This document shows, piece by piece, positions 35,365 to 46,377 of a stretch of 64,000 nucleotides of DNA (within the stretch, counting starts at the first letter, position 1; the number at the start of each line of letters is the position of its first letter). The stretch spans positions 2,426,501 to 2,490,500 of the forward strand of contig NZ_JAHBRW010000001.1 of NCBI RefSeq assembly GCF_018398315.1, given 5' to 3'. This DNA comes from Chelatococcus sp. YT9 (GTDB lineage: Bacteria; Pseudomonadota; Alphaproteobacteria; Rhizobiales; Beijerinckiaceae). A model generated the notes under the pieces. The model was not told the DNA's origin. It ran no database searches and saw only the letters and a list, made by a program, of their open reading frames with translations. The translations under genes were made by a program, and so were the position numbers.

Positions 35365-37287
35365 ATGCGTTTTCCGCCCTCGATTCTCGAAGAAATTCGG
35401 GCACGGCTGCCGGTCACGGCGGTCGTCGGCCGACGCGTGCGGCTGACCAAGGCCGGCCGCGAATGGAAGGGGCTGTCTCCCTTCAACGCGGAGAAGACGC
35501 CGTCTTTTTATGTCAATGATCACAAGGGTTTCTATCACTGCTTTTCCTCGGGCAAGCACGGCGACATCTTCACCTTCCTGATGGAGACCGAGGGGCTGGC
35601 GTTTCCGGAAGCGGTGGAGCGGCTGGCGGCGGATGCCGGCGTCACGCTGCCGAAGATCTCGCACGAGGCGCAGGCCGAGGAGGAGCGCCGTCGCGGCCTG
35701 CATGAGATCATGGACATGGCGACGCAATTCTTCGAGGCCAATCTGGCCAAGAAGGAAGGCGCGCAGGCCTTACGCTATCTGGAGGGGCGGGGGCTTGGCC
35801 GCGAGGCGCGCGCGCGGTTCCGTCTCGGCTACGCCTTGCCCGACCGATTCGCACTGCGTGAGCATCTCGCTGGCCAAGGGGTTGACGCAGATGCGATGAT
35901 CGAGGCCGGACTTCTGGTCAATCGCGAGGATGTGACCATCCCGCACGACCGCTTCCGCGACCGCATCATTTTCCCGATCACCGACATGCGGGGGAGGGTG
36001 ATCGCCTTCGGCGGCCGCGCAATGAGCGCGGATGCGCCGGCCAAGTATCTCAACTCCTCAGAGACGCCGCTCTTCCATAAGGGCCACGTGCTCTACAACC
36101 ACCAGGCGGCCCGCAAGGCTGCGCATGACAAGGGCACGGTCGTTGTCGTCGAGGGCTATGTCGACGTGATCGCCATGACCATGGCGGGCTTTCCGCATAC
36201 GGTGGCGCCGCTCGGCACAGCCTTGACCGAGGAACAGCTCAATTTGCTATGGCGCATGGCACCGGAGCCGATCCTTTGTTTCGATGGCGATGGGGCGGGG
36301 CGGCGCGCGGCCTATCGCGCCATAGATGTGGCCTTGCCGCATCTCGTCGCGGGCCAATCGCTGCGTTTCGCACTGCTGCCTGAGGGACAGGATCCGGATG
36401 ATCTCGCCCGTAGCGGCGGCGCCCCGGCCATCGCGAGAGTGCTGGATAACGCGCAGCCACTCGTCGACCTGCTCTGGATGCGGGAGGTAGAAGCTGCCTC
36501 CCTCGATACGCCCGAGCGTCGAGCGGCGCTGGAGAAGCGGCTGTTCGGACTGCTCAACGGCATTCGTGACGAAGACCTGCGGCGCCATTACCGGGCGGAG
36601 ATCAGCCAGCGGCTTCGACAGCTGCTGCCACAATCCGGCGGACGCGGGCAGGGCTACCAACAGGGATCTTTCCAGCAAGGGCGCGGTCCCGGCTATGGCG
36701 GACAGAATTTCGCCAGGAATGGCCGTGGCGGGCGGGATGCGCGACAGCGGCCTGGCAGCGGGCCGCTACGTGCCAGCCCGAGCCTCGCCCGGCACCCGCT
36801 GTTCGCCGCCACGAGCGCCGGGGCGCCGCGTGAAGCATTGATCGTGTTGACGCTTCTTGCCCATCCCGAATTGATGCACCGGTACGGTGAGGACGTAACG
36901 TCACTTGATTTTGCCAATGCAGATGCGCTACGGCTGCGAGCCTGCCTGATCGACAGGGAAGCCTTGGCGATGGATGGGGTGCTGCCGTCCGATTCGCTTC
37001 CGCAGGAGGTCGCGCTGGCAGCCGAGCGGCTGCGTGTGGTGGTGCGTCACGGGGATGTCTGGGCCTTTGACCGCGATGCCGATTTGTCGGCTGTCGAGGA
37101 GATATTGCGGCAAGCACTGATCTTGCATCGGCGCGCATTCACGCTACATAGCGAATTGAAGGCTGCCGAACGTGCGCTTGCCGACGATGAAAGCGAGGCG
37201 AACCTCGCGTGGTTGACGGAGGTGCGCACCCAGTTGACCTCGCTCGACGGAGCAGAGGCCGACCGGGAGGCGGCAAAGAAGATCTGA
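35365..37287 (+). CDS. dnaG: DNA primase
   Basis: A 640-aa primase that lays RNA primers at replication forks. The toprim core is clear (VVVVEGYVDVIAMTMAGF, CFDGDGAGRRAAYRAI). In the N-terminal CHC2 region the usual four zinc ligands read Ser, Asn, Cys and Ser (GLSPFNAEKTPSF, FYHCFSSGKHGDIF), so a classical zinc site cannot form; I believe this is common in alphaproteobacteria. A Gly/Gln/Arg-rich linker (residues about 430-475) precedes the helicase-binding C-terminal domain. It is followed by rpoD, the macromolecular synthesis gene order. Confidence 0.95.
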   Translation: MRFPPSILEEIRARLPVTAVVGRRVRLTKAGREWKGLSPFNAEKTPSFYVNDHKGFYHCFSSGKHGDIFTFLMETEGLAFPEAVERLAADAGVTLPKISHEAQAEEERRRGLHEIMDMATQFFEANLAKKEGAQALRYLEGRGLGREARARFRLGYALPDRFALREHLAGQGVDADAMIEAGLLVNREDVTIPHDRFRDRIIFPITDMRGRVIAFGGRAMSADAPAKYLNSSETPLFHKGHVLYNHQAARKAAHDKGTVVVVEGYVDVIAMTMAGFPHTVAPLGTALTEEQLNLLWRMAPEPILCFDGDGAGRRAAYRAIDVALPHLVAGQSLRFALLPEGQDPDDLARSGGAPAIARVLDNAQPLVDLLWMREVEAASLDTPERRAALEKRLFGLLNGIRDEDLRRHYRAEISQRLRQLLPQSGGRGQGYQQGSFQQGRGPGYGGQNFARNGRGGRDARQRPGSGPLRASPSLARHPLFAATSAGAPREALIVLTLLAHPELMHRYGEDVTSLDFANADALRLRACLIDREALAMDGVLPSDSLPQEVALAAERLRVVVRHGDVWAFDRDADLSAVEEILRQALILHRRAFTLHSELKAAERALADDESEANLAWLTEVRTQLTSLDGAEADREAAKKI

Positions 37288-37545
37288 ACCCTCCTGGAAC
37301 CGCCCGCGATGAGCGGCGGGTTTGGGCGGCGGAGTTGTTTGATGGCGTGTGGGCGCGCGGCGCCGCAGTTTTCGAGATTTTCGGTTCGGCTTGCCGAGAC
37401 CGGGGGTTGGTTAACGGTTAGTCAAGCGGTCACGCGCTTGAATGAAGAATGAGACGGGTGGCTGAGCGTCGGGGCTCATGCTGCCTTTTTGTCTATGAGC
37501 GCATATGGCTGACGCGATAGGCTGTGTGCGAGTGGAGCATGGAAC

Positions 37546-39534
<1,989 letters not shown>

Positions 39535-39543
39535 TCCGCGGGG

Positions 39544-39563
39544 GTGGGCTCCGGCTCGCCCAC
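39544..39563 (+). terminator. Short hairpin after rpoD
   Basis: GTGGGC and GCCCAC form a 6-bp stem with an 8-nt loop, 10 bases beyond the stop. No T-run, so a weak candidate. Confidence 0.35.
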
Positions 39564-39643
39564 GCAGCCGCCTGAGGCACGTAGTGTTGCCTGGTCGCAT
39601 CAGGACGGTTAGCCCTGGCGCCTGAACGGAGAGGAATGGACCC

Positions 39644-39931
39644 ATGTCGTTTTTGAAATCTCTCTTCTCGCGTCGCTCCTCCAGTGAACCGGCTGCGCCC
39701 AAGACGTTGAAGACCTTGGAGCACAAGGGCTTTCTCATTCGCGCGGAACCCTTTCAATCTGAGGGGCAGTACCAGACCGCCGGCGTGATCCAGAAGGAAA
39801 GTGATGGCGTTCTGCGCGAGCAGAACTTCATCCGCGCCGACCGGTTCACCTCCGCCGACGAAGCGGCGGAGTTCGCGCTCGCCAAGGGCAGGCAGATCAT
39901 CGATGAACAGGGCGAGGGGTTGTTCCGTTGA
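39644..39931 (+). CDS. HlyU family protein
   Basis: A 95-aa member of the HlyU family (LKTLEHKGFLIRAEPFQSEG, YQTAGVIQKESDGVLREQNF, ADRFTSADEAAEFALAKGRQ). In Vibrio HlyU is a transcription activator, but this alphaproteobacterial group is a separate small cytoplasmic family of unknown role. AGAGGAA precedes the ATG. Single gene. Confidence 0.85.
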   Translation: MSFLKSLFSRRSSSEPAAPKTLKTLEHKGFLIRAEPFQSEGQYQTAGVIQKESDGVLREQNFIRADRFTSADEAAEFALAKGRQIIDEQGEGLFR

Positions 39932-40181
39932 TCGGGATGGCTTTGAAGCCTTTCATGAAGTAGCCTGAAGCGCACTCAGAGCGCTTGCTTCCCACGATTG
40001 TCTCACTTGTTCATGGGGCTAAATCCGGCTTTGGATCAGAGCTGATGTTGCCTTGACGGGTCTTCCCGCAGTGAACATAATGAGAACAAATCAATGAGAC
40101 GGGGACGACCCTGCGCGGTCTCGCAGGGTTGTATGCGTCTTTTTTTCGCGATGGATTGCAGTCGAAGAAAGGCATGCCCAC

Positions 40182-41516
40182 ATGAATGCGCGCATGACCG
40201 AAGACACGTCCCTCTCCGACGCCGATAGCAATGGGATCAAGCCCATGTTGGCAGACGTTGGTGCGCCGGCGCCTCCCGCGCCTATTTTCATAGAGCCGGC
40301 CGCCTCGGACGCGGCTGCGACGATCACGTCGATCCAGAACTCGCTCAAGGGGTTGTCCCTCGACGGGCTGCGATCGATGATTTCGATCCGCGACTGGCTT
40401 CTCACTGAGGCACGAGAGAAAAAAGACCAGACGTCACTGCTGACAACGCTTGCCGAGCAGCTCAATGCAGCAGGCGTGCCGATCGATCGCGCATCGATGA
40501 CCACCGAAACTCTGCATTCGGAGCATGCGGCGGTCACCAGCGTGTGGCTGAAGGGGGGCGACAGCGAGCAGAAGGCCTTTCCCTATTCGGGTAATGCGGA
40601 CGGCACTTACGAGCGCAGCCCTTTCTACCATGTGCATCAGACTCGCGAGCCCTTGTTCCTGGATCTGCGCGAAACGCCGGATGACCGTTTCGGCATCATT
40701 CCGGAGCTGAAGGCCGAGGGCTATGTCGGCTACAGCTGCTTTCCAGTTTTCTTCGCCAATGGTGACGAGAACGGAATCTCCTTCGCGACAAAGTCAAGCG
40801 AGGGGTTTTCCAAGTCCCACCGCACCTTTCTTGAAGGCATCGTTCCCGCGCTGGCTGCGGCGATGGAGATCCGCGCCGGTTATGCGACGCTCGACCAGAT
40901 CCTCAGGGTCTATATCGGCGATGAGCCGCATCAGCGCGTGCTCTCGGGGGATGTCCGGCGCGGGCAGGTCAGCCGTATTCGCTCCGCTATCCTGTTCGCT
41001 GACATGCGTAGTTATACGCGGCTCACGTCGAGCATGCACCCCGAAGACGTGGTCAGCCTGCTCAATGTGTATTTCGACTGTCTTGTGCCGCCGATCGAGG
41101 CAGAAGGTGGAGAGGTGCTCAAGTATCTCGGCGACGGGCTCCTGGCGATTTTTCGAGACAGGGGCGACGACACCGGGGCCGCTGCCCAGTCCGCGCTTAC
41201 AGCTGCGCTTGACGCGCTGGCCCGCATCGATGCCGCCAATGCGTCGGGTGTGGCTGGCGTGCCCCTGAAAGCGGGCATCGCCTTGCACCATGGCGAGGCG
41301 GCTTACGGCAATGTGGGCTCCGGCCAGCGGCTGGATTTCACTGTCGTCGGCCGCGACGTCAATCTCACGAGCCGCATGGCCGGGCTCAACAAGGTGCTGG
41401 GCGAACCTCTCCTTCTCTCGCGGCCCTTTGTTGAGCATTTGTGGGCCGATCCCCGCAGCCTCGGCTTCTTCGAACTCGATGGGCTCGACGGCACGTTCGA
41501 GATCTACTCGCCCTAG
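40182..41516 (+). CDS. Class III adenylate/guanylate cyclase with GAF-like sensory region
   Basis: A 444-aa cyclase. The C-terminal catalytic domain has both metal-binding Asp residues (AILFADMRSYTRL and EVLKYLGDGLLAIF) and the transition-state region DFTVVGRDVNLTSRM. The N-terminal half (residues about 80-240, VTSVWLKGGDSEQKAFPY ... YVGYSCFPVFFANGDENG) looks like a GAF-type sensor. This architecture occurs repeatedly in Rhizobiales. The product is probably cAMP; the ligand is unknown. Confidence 0.88.
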   Translation: MNARMTEDTSLSDADSNGIKPMLADVGAPAPPAPIFIEPAASDAAATITSIQNSLKGLSLDGLRSMISIRDWLLTEAREKKDQTSLLTTLAEQLNAAGVPIDRASMTTETLHSEHAAVTSVWLKGGDSEQKAFPYSGNADGTYERSPFYHVHQTREPLFLDLRETPDDRFGIIPELKAEGYVGYSCFPVFFANGDENGISFATKSSEGFSKSHRTFLEGIVPALAAAMEIRAGYATLDQILRVYIGDEPHQRVLSGDVRRGQVSRIRSAILFADMRSYTRLTSSMHPEDVVSLLNVYFDCLVPPIEAEGGEVLKYLGDGLLAIFRDRGDDTGAAAQSALTAALDALARIDAANASGVAGVPLKAGIALHHGEAAYGNVGSGQRLDFTVVGRDVNLTSRMAGLNKVLGEPLLLSRPFVEHLWADPRSLGFFELDGLDGTFEIYSP

Positions 41517-41707
41517 ATGCCTCACTGACGCACTCTGCGACCGAGCTATCCTCCCCGCGGAGGCACATGCTGGCGATCTGTGCTTCGTCGATGCAACTGA
41601 ACCGTTGCATCTACTGATAGATTTTATTGAAACGTACAACTTTGAGGTGAACCTCGAATTTACACTCTGCCTGTAGCCTGTCCGGATTGCATGTTTGGGA
41701 GCGTCCA

Positions 41708-43507
41708 ATGAGCAATCGCGGTTCTGCCCACGGGGGCGGGAACAGGGACAGGCGCGGGTCGACCGCGCGGCGTTTCGCGGCGGCCAGTCTCCCGCGGCGC
41801 GGCATGCGGAGCGTTCTGGCGAAAGCTCAGGCGTTCGGGCGCGCCGATAACGCCAATATCGTGCTCTGGTTCGCGTTCATGCTCCTGCCGATTTTGCTCG
41901 CTGCGGGGGCGGCCGTGGACTATGCGCGAGCCGCGACCTTGCGCACGAAGCTGCAGCAGGCGACTGATGCCGCGACCCTTGCCATAGCGCCTTTCGCCGG
42001 CCAGAAGACAGATGCCGAGCTCAGGGCCATGGCGGAGAACTTCCTGCGTGCGGCCATGGCTTCCGCCATCAGCAGCATGGGCGGGCGGGACGTCCGTATC
42101 GACTCCATTACGATCAGCGCGGATCGCGGTGATGTGACGGTGGTCAGCTCGGCAGGTTATGAACCGATGGTCATGAGCATCGTGAGCTCTGGCGGCGAGG
42201 CGATGACGGTCAGCACCCTGTCGCGGACCATCGCGTCCGACGTGGAATACGAGATCGCACTCGTAATCGACAATTCCGGCTCAATGTCGAGCAATGCCGG
42301 GTCGCAGAATAAGATGCAGGCGACGAAAGCGGCGGCCATCAAGCTCGTGGACGCCATGTTCTCGACGCCGCAGGCCGTCAACCGCACGAAGATCGCGCTG
42401 GTGCCCTTCAATCTCTCCGTCAACACCGGCGGGCAGGTGCCCAGCATGTACACCGACACGGCGGGTCGCTCCGAAATCCACTGGCCATCGAACATCTTCG
42501 AGGGGCGGCCCAGCAATCCGCGCACCGAGTCCGCGACCTGGCCACCACAGTCGCGCTTTGATCTTTTCGCCGAGCTTGCGGCCGTTAAATCAAGCTATGG
42601 CTGGGGTGGCTGCTTCGAGATGCGGCCCGGCGCCATCGGCACGACAGATACCCCGCCGGTGACCTCCCCCGTGAGCCAGGCGGATTTCAATACCTTGTTC
42701 GTTCCCCAGTTCTGGCCGGATGAGCCCGACGCCAACAACGGTTCCAACTATCGGTTCACGTCGGGAAAAACGACGACCACCTGGACCTATCTCAACAGCT
42801 ACCTGAACGACAATACTGCCAACGCTTGCAAGGGCTCGAGCAATCAGACGGCGGCCGGCGAGTATGTGAAGGCCCAGAACAAGCTTTGCAAGTATAGGTC
42901 GGCGAAGGTTCTGAGCGGTGGCGACGGCCCGAACTATCTGTGTTCCTCCCAGGCGCTGACGCGTCTGACGAATAATGCTTCGAGCCTCAAGACCAAGATC
43001 AACCAGATGGTGGCGGATGGCGGGACCAATCTTGTCGAGGGCTTCATGTGGGGCTGGCGCACCCTCAGCCCGCGCGCGCCGTTCGCGGATGGAAAGGCTT
43101 ATACGGAGCGCAGAAACCGTAAGATCATCATCATGATGACCGACGGAAACAATCAGTGGCTGCAAGCCAACAACCACAACGACTCATACTACTCGCCCTT
43201 CGGCTTCTACACGAACAACCGCATTGCTTCAGGCCTGACGACAACCCAGGCTGCCCGCAACGCGATGGACGCGAAGACTCTCGAGGCCTGCAACAATGCC
43301 AAGGCTGCAGGGCTCATCGTCTACACCATTGGCTTCGATACCGGATCCGATATCGACGCCCAGGGTAAGACGTTGCTTCGCGACTGTGCGTCCGCGGATT
43401 CCAGCGGCACCCAGAAGCTGACCTACATCGCCACCGACAGCGCCGATATCGTGGAGATCTTCAACAATATCGCGCGGCAGCTCGGAAGCCTGCGCCTCGC
43501 ACAATAG
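41708..43507 (+). CDS. TadG-like pilus/secretion protein with von Willebrand A domain
   Basis: A 599-aa protein with an N-terminal TadE/TadG-like membrane segment (VLWFAFMLLPILLAAGAAVD, then TKLQQATDAATLAIA) and a vWA domain with the MIDAS motif in ALVIDNSGSMSSNAG and downstream IIIMMTDGNNQWL. Tad-associated vWA proteins are envelope components of type IVb pilus loci; no other tad gene is close, so it is an orphan. ATG 41708 is preferred over one seven codons earlier by similarity of N-termini. Confidence 0.85.
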   Translation: MSNRGSAHGGGNRDRRGSTARRFAAASLPRRGMRSVLAKAQAFGRADNANIVLWFAFMLLPILLAAGAAVDYARAATLRTKLQQATDAATLAIAPFAGQKTDAELRAMAENFLRAAMASAISSMGGRDVRIDSITISADRGDVTVVSSAGYEPMVMSIVSSGGEAMTVSTLSRTIASDVEYEIALVIDNSGSMSSNAGSQNKMQATKAAAIKLVDAMFSTPQAVNRTKIALVPFNLSVNTGGQVPSMYTDTAGRSEIHWPSNIFEGRPSNPRTESATWPPQSRFDLFAELAAVKSSYGWGGCFEMRPGAIGTTDTPPVTSPVSQADFNTLFVPQFWPDEPDANNGSNYRFTSGKTTTTWTYLNSYLNDNTANACKGSSNQTAAGEYVKAQNKLCKYRSAKVLSGGDGPNYLCSSQALTRLTNNASSLKTKINQMVADGGTNLVEGFMWGWRTLSPRAPFADGKAYTERRNRKIIIMMTDGNNQWLQANNHNDSYYSPFGFYTNNRIASGLTTTQAARNAMDAKTLEACNNAKAAGLIVYTIGFDTGSDIDAQGKTLLRDCASADSSGTQKLTYIATDSADIVEIFNNIARQLGSLRLAQ

Positions 43508-43719
43508 GCGAGCGGAAATTGCCCCGGGCCTGATCCTCGGCCTCTAGCGGGGTCCACCGTGATGAATGGATAGGCATCGCCATAAAACGGCGACGATCCC
43601 ATTCGTCGCGCGTTTCCAGATTGTCTTGCCGGTCCACCTTGACCGCCAAACTGTGCCGTGTCATCCAGAGCGTCGAAGAGGTAGCCGTCAGTGACGTGGG
43701 TTCGCTCGGTATCTCTCGT

Positions 43720-43795
43720 GGGCCTGTAGCTCAATGGTTAGAGCCGACCGCTCATAACGGTCTGGTTGCAGGTTCGAGTCCTGCCGGGCCCACCA
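43720..43795 (+). tRNA. tRNA(CAU), probably Ile2; elongator Met not excluded
   Basis: A complete 76-nt cloverleaf with encoded CCA. The acceptor GGGCCUG/CGGGCCC pairs fully with one G-U. The anticodon loop is CUCAUAA with anticodon CAU at 43753-43755, the T-loop is GUUCGAGUC. The GGGCC acceptor and short D loop (GCUCAAUGGUUAGAGC) favour tRNA-Ile2, which needs lysidine at C34, over elongator Met; I cannot decide firmly from sequence alone. It is the integration site of the prophage that starts immediately downstream. Confidence 0.95.
43757..43795 (+). other. Presumed prophage attachment site (attL) in the tRNA 3' end
   Basis: The integrase gene ends 58 bases past the tRNA and points toward it, the usual arrangement when a phage integrates into a tRNA 3' half and restores it. 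The exact core cannot be fixed because no second copy of the tRNA 3' sequence occurs before the window ends. Confidence 0.6.
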
Positions 43796-43852
43796 ATGAT
43801 TTCAAGTGCTTACAAAGATGGCCCTCTCAATCTCCAATGAAATCTCCAACGA

Positions 43853-45058
43853 TTACGCTGATTTCTTTGGTTTGAAGCCACGGACAGCCTCGGCAAGATA
43901 GTCGGGGTGGTGGTGCCCATAAGTCCTCTCGACCATCTCAGGCGACATTCCCAGGAACCCGGCTGCCGTCCAGATCGGTACGCCATTCTGCATAAGCCAA
44001 GTCGCGGCGGTGTGCCGAAGGGTGTGGGGGGTGACTTTCCCGTCCAGGCCCGCCTTTTCCACTGCCGTCCCGAACGCCGTCTTTACCGAGATAACTGGCT
44101 TGCCGTTCCATTGGACGAAGTGCTCCCCGGCGATTCCCTTTGCCTGCCATCGCCGCATATGAGCAAGAAGGTGAGGGGGGATAGGAACCGGAGGCTGACG
44201 CTTGTTCGTCGCCTTCTTCCCCTCAGCAAGCCGATAGAAGATGCCGCGATCGAGGTCGACATAGGACCGACCGATGGCTTTCGACGGGGACGCAGCGGCC
44301 AATGCAGCGGCCCGCGATCCGGTATAGAGGCCCAGGAGAATGAAGCGGGCGACGTGCCGCAACGGCCGCTTGTCGGTGGGTAGCACTTTGCCGGTATCCG
44401 GGCCCCGATGCCGCTTCTGCTCCTCTCGGGCCCGCCAGCACACCCATAGCAATCGCGCCGCTTCATCGCGCGTCAGCCATCGATCGCGCGCAGTCCCCTT
44501 CTCGGGGAGCGCGACCTTCACGACGCCACGATGCAGGCCCTGCTTTGCGTGGTGGTTAATGGCGGCCCGCAAATCTTCCAGATCCCGGCGAGCGCCTCCC
44601 GCCGTCGGAGCGGTGGGCGTGCCCTTGGGCCGGTGCTTGGCTGTGGCCCGGCGTTGCAGCTCAACTGCCCTGCGATGCTCGACGTAGGCGCGGCATGATT
44701 CGCCCGTGACGTCGGACAGCATTTTGCCGCCCCACCATTCGGCGAGACGGCTCAAGCGCTGATCGAATGTACGCAAGTTTGCCTGACGCTGGCGTGTATC
44801 GTCGTCGTAAATCGAAAGCACATCGGCAATATCGATGCGTTCGATGTCTCGCTCTCGCCGCTCCGGCCTGTATTTTTCTGCTATATATTCTTTTAGGCGC
44901 TTTTCCGCTTGCTCAATTTCGCCAGCAGCGCATCCCGTGGGGATATGCTCGCCGCCGTCGAGAATGAACCAGGCAGCATTGGCGATGCGCTTGCCCGTTC
45001 GCTTATCGATCCGCTCCTTCCGGAGCCAGAGCCGGGCGCCCTTCGCTGGACGTGGCAT
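43853..45058 (-). CDS. int: Phage integrase, tyrosine recombinase
   Basis: A 401-aa tyrosine recombinase that would insert and excise the prophage at the adjacent tRNA. Catalytic residues are seen as Arg in LGLYTGSRAAALAAAS, the HxxR box in TPHTLRHTAATWLM and the Tyr in VERTYGHHHPDYL. The N-terminal part contains a core-binding-like region. Length is normal. The first 55 codons overlap the upstream excisionase-like gene in another frame. Confidence 0.95.
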   Translation of the reverse strand: MPRPAKGARLWLRKERIDKRTGKRIANAAWFILDGGEHIPTGCAAGEIEQAEKRLKEYIAEKYRPERRERDIERIDIADVLSIYDDDTRQRQANLRTFDQRLSRLAEWWGGKMLSDVTGESCRAYVEHRRAVELQRRATAKHRPKGTPTAPTAGGARRDLEDLRAAINHHAKQGLHRGVVKVALPEKGTARDRWLTRDEAARLLWVCWRAREEQKRHRGPDTGKVLPTDKRPLRHVARFILLGLYTGSRAAALAAASPSKAIGRSYVDLDRGIFYRLAEGKKATNKRQPPVPIPPHLLAHMRRWQAKGIAGEHFVQWNGKPVISVKTAFGTAVEKAGLDGKVTPHTLRHTAATWLMQNGVPIWTAAGFLGMSPEMVERTYGHHHPDYLAEAVRGFKPKKSA

Positions 45059-45252
45059 AGCCGACGCATCTCCTCAATTGCCCTGAGCGTAGTGAAGTCC
45101 TTGCCAGCGATTCGCTCGACTGCCAGCCGTCCCCGCTTCGCTTCATTACGGAGGCCGCTCAAGGTCATGCCCCCGTGCGGGAACCCATAGCGCACAGCAT
45201 CCACCAAGCGAAGGGGCTCGTCCGGCCCGATGTTGTCATTCGACGCGGCCAT
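44893..45252 (-). CDS. Excisionase-like small DNA-binding protein
   Basis: A 119-aa protein whose N-terminal part (LVDAVRYGFPHGGMTLSGLR, then NEAKRGRLAVERIAGKDFTT and LRAIEEMRRLC) resembles short winged-helix proteins found beside integrases in Rhizobiales prophages and often called excisionase. The C-terminal third overlaps the integrase start by 166 bases in a different frame and may be poorly conserved. Directionality-control function is an inference from position. Confidence 0.7.
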   Translation of the reverse strand: MAASNDNIGPDEPLRLVDAVRYGFPHGGMTLSGLRNEAKRGRLAVERIAGKDFTTLRAIEEMRRLCHVQRRAPGSGSGRSGSISERASASPMLPGSFSTAASISPRDALLAKLSKRKSA

Positions 45253-45261
45253 ACATCGCCC

Positions 45262-45546
45262 CTAGTAGTTCACATGCGCCGCTTCGGGCACGGACGCCCA
45301 GACATCGTCATGGGCCGTCATCTGGTCTGCCTCGACTTCACCCATGGCCTTTGCAGTTGCCGCGTTCGCATGCGAGAGCACAGCGGCATAGACATGCGCG
45401 GCAGCGTCTTCTTCCGGTAGATGTTCTGAGGCAGCAAGAGCCTCTTCGCCGGCTGTGGCCATGTCAGGAGACCACTCCAGCTTCACGACGGCGTAGCCTT
45501 CCTCACGTAGGAGGCGGGCAGCGGCGATCACGTTTGGTGACGTCAT
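45262..45546 (-). CDS. Phage hypothetical protein
   Basis: A 94-aa acidic, alanine-rich protein (AARLLREEGYAVVKLEW, then EALAASEHLPEEDAAAHVYA). No family recognised. It is part of the minus-strand accessory block and ends 9 bases before the excisionase-like start. Confidence 0.6.
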   Translation of the reverse strand: MTSPNVIAAARLLREEGYAVVKLEWSPDMATAGEEALAASEHLPEEDAAAHVYAAVLSHANAATAKAMGEVEADQMTAHDDVWASVPEAAHVNY

Positions 45547-45549
45547 TTC

Positions 45550-45972
45550 TCAACCTCCCAACCTCTCACACCAGTCAATCCGCCTTGGGCATCGGCCCCG
45601 AGGGCAATCATACCGCACGGCCAGTCCGCGCTCGACCATGATGTCGGCAACGTCGTGACCCCGGTAAAAGACCCGTGCCAGGGTGCGGCGGTATCGATCC
45701 TTGGTGCCCGCCCGCTCGACCCGAACGCCATGGGCGACCATCTGGCGCAAGGCCGCGGTGGCCTTATCTCCAAGTGCCTTTTCAGCCGGGCAATGAGCGT
45801 CGAAGGTCTCCGGCGCGTCGATCCCGACAATCCTGATCCGCTCGCGGCCTACTGCGATCGTATCGCCGTCAAGCACGAGGATGCGCTCTTGAGCGACAGC
45901 AGGTGTGGCCAGAACGAGCGCCAGGACGGCGGCGCGGAACCCGGACCTTAGATGCTTGTTGATTCGGACCAT
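45550..45972 (-). CDS. Secreted thermonuclease (SNase) family protein
   Basis: A 140-aa staphylococcal-nuclease-fold protein with a signal peptide (FRAAVLALVLATPAVAQ). Motifs include VLDGDTIAVGRERIRIVGID with APETF following, DRYRRTLARVFYRG and MVERGLAVRYDCPRG, covering the Arg/Glu catalytic region and calcium ligands. It probably cleaves DNA or RNA in the periplasm or outside. Its start codon overlaps the divergent DUF982 start: the two ATGs share CATG at 45970-45973. Confidence 0.85.
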   Translation of the reverse strand: MVRINKHLRSGFRAAVLALVLATPAVAQERILVLDGDTIAVGRERIRIVGIDAPETFDAHCPAEKALGDKATAALRQMVAHGVRVERAGTKDRYRRTLARVFYRGHDVADIMVERGLAVRYDCPRGRCPRRIDWCERLGG

Positions 45973-46216
45973 GCCTCGTCTCTGGTTTGAACCGGTTGAT
46001 ATCTGGATCTCTGACAGCACGCGACGAACGGTCACGAGCGTGGAAGAAGCGGCACGGATGTTGATGGAGAAATGGCCTGAGGAATTCGCGACCTCCAAGA
46101 AACACCTCGCGGCTCGCAAGGCCTGCCTTGCGGCCCTTGCTGATCCGTCGCCTGCATCCGCCGCCAAAGCTCGCGCAGCCCTTATCAAGGCTGCTGAGGA
46201 AGCGGGGATGGGGTGA
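45971..46216 (+). CDS. DUF982 family protein
   Basis: An 81-aa DUF982 protein, a small Rhizobiales family of unknown function (WFEPVDIWISDSTRRTVTSV, EEAARMLMEKWPEEFATSK, then AARKACLAALADPSPASAA). It is the only plus-strand gene in this block. No strong ribosome-binding site is visible before the ATG, which overlaps the nuclease start on the other strand. Its 3' end overlaps the convergent zinc-ribbon gene by about 30 bases. Confidence 0.75.
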   Translation: MPRLWFEPVDIWISDSTRRTVTSVEEAARMLMEKWPEEFATSKKHLAARKACLAALADPSPASAAKARAALIKAAEEAGMG

Positions 46217-46376
46217 GCACGGGATCAATGTCGTCATTCCCACATCCATCGCAGTCAGGGCACACGGCGACCGCCTCGTCGCCAATGTCACCAGGCGATG
46301 GATCGAGGTATCGATCCCAATCCGTAACTATCTCGCCGTTGCCACAGCATCTCTCGCATTGGATCCGGTGGCTCAT
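46185..46376 (-). CDS. Small zinc-ribbon protein
   Basis: A 63-aa protein with two CxxC-type pairs (IQCERCCGNGEIVTDWDRYL ... CPDCDGCGNDD), resembling a single DnaJ-type zinc-finger repeat. It is typical of small phage proteins in this group. Start chosen by composition; it follows the preceding gene after one base, implying coupling. Confidence 0.65.
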   Translation of the reverse strand: MSHRIQCERCCGNGEIVTDWDRYLDPSPGDIGDEAVAVCPDCDGCGNDDIDPVLTPSPLPQQP

Positions 46377-46377
46377 C

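Noticed and set aside
35400-35560. Sequencing error in dnaG explaining lost zinc ligands
   Set aside because: Three separate codons differ while the surrounding frame and residues are perfectly kept, so error is improbable.
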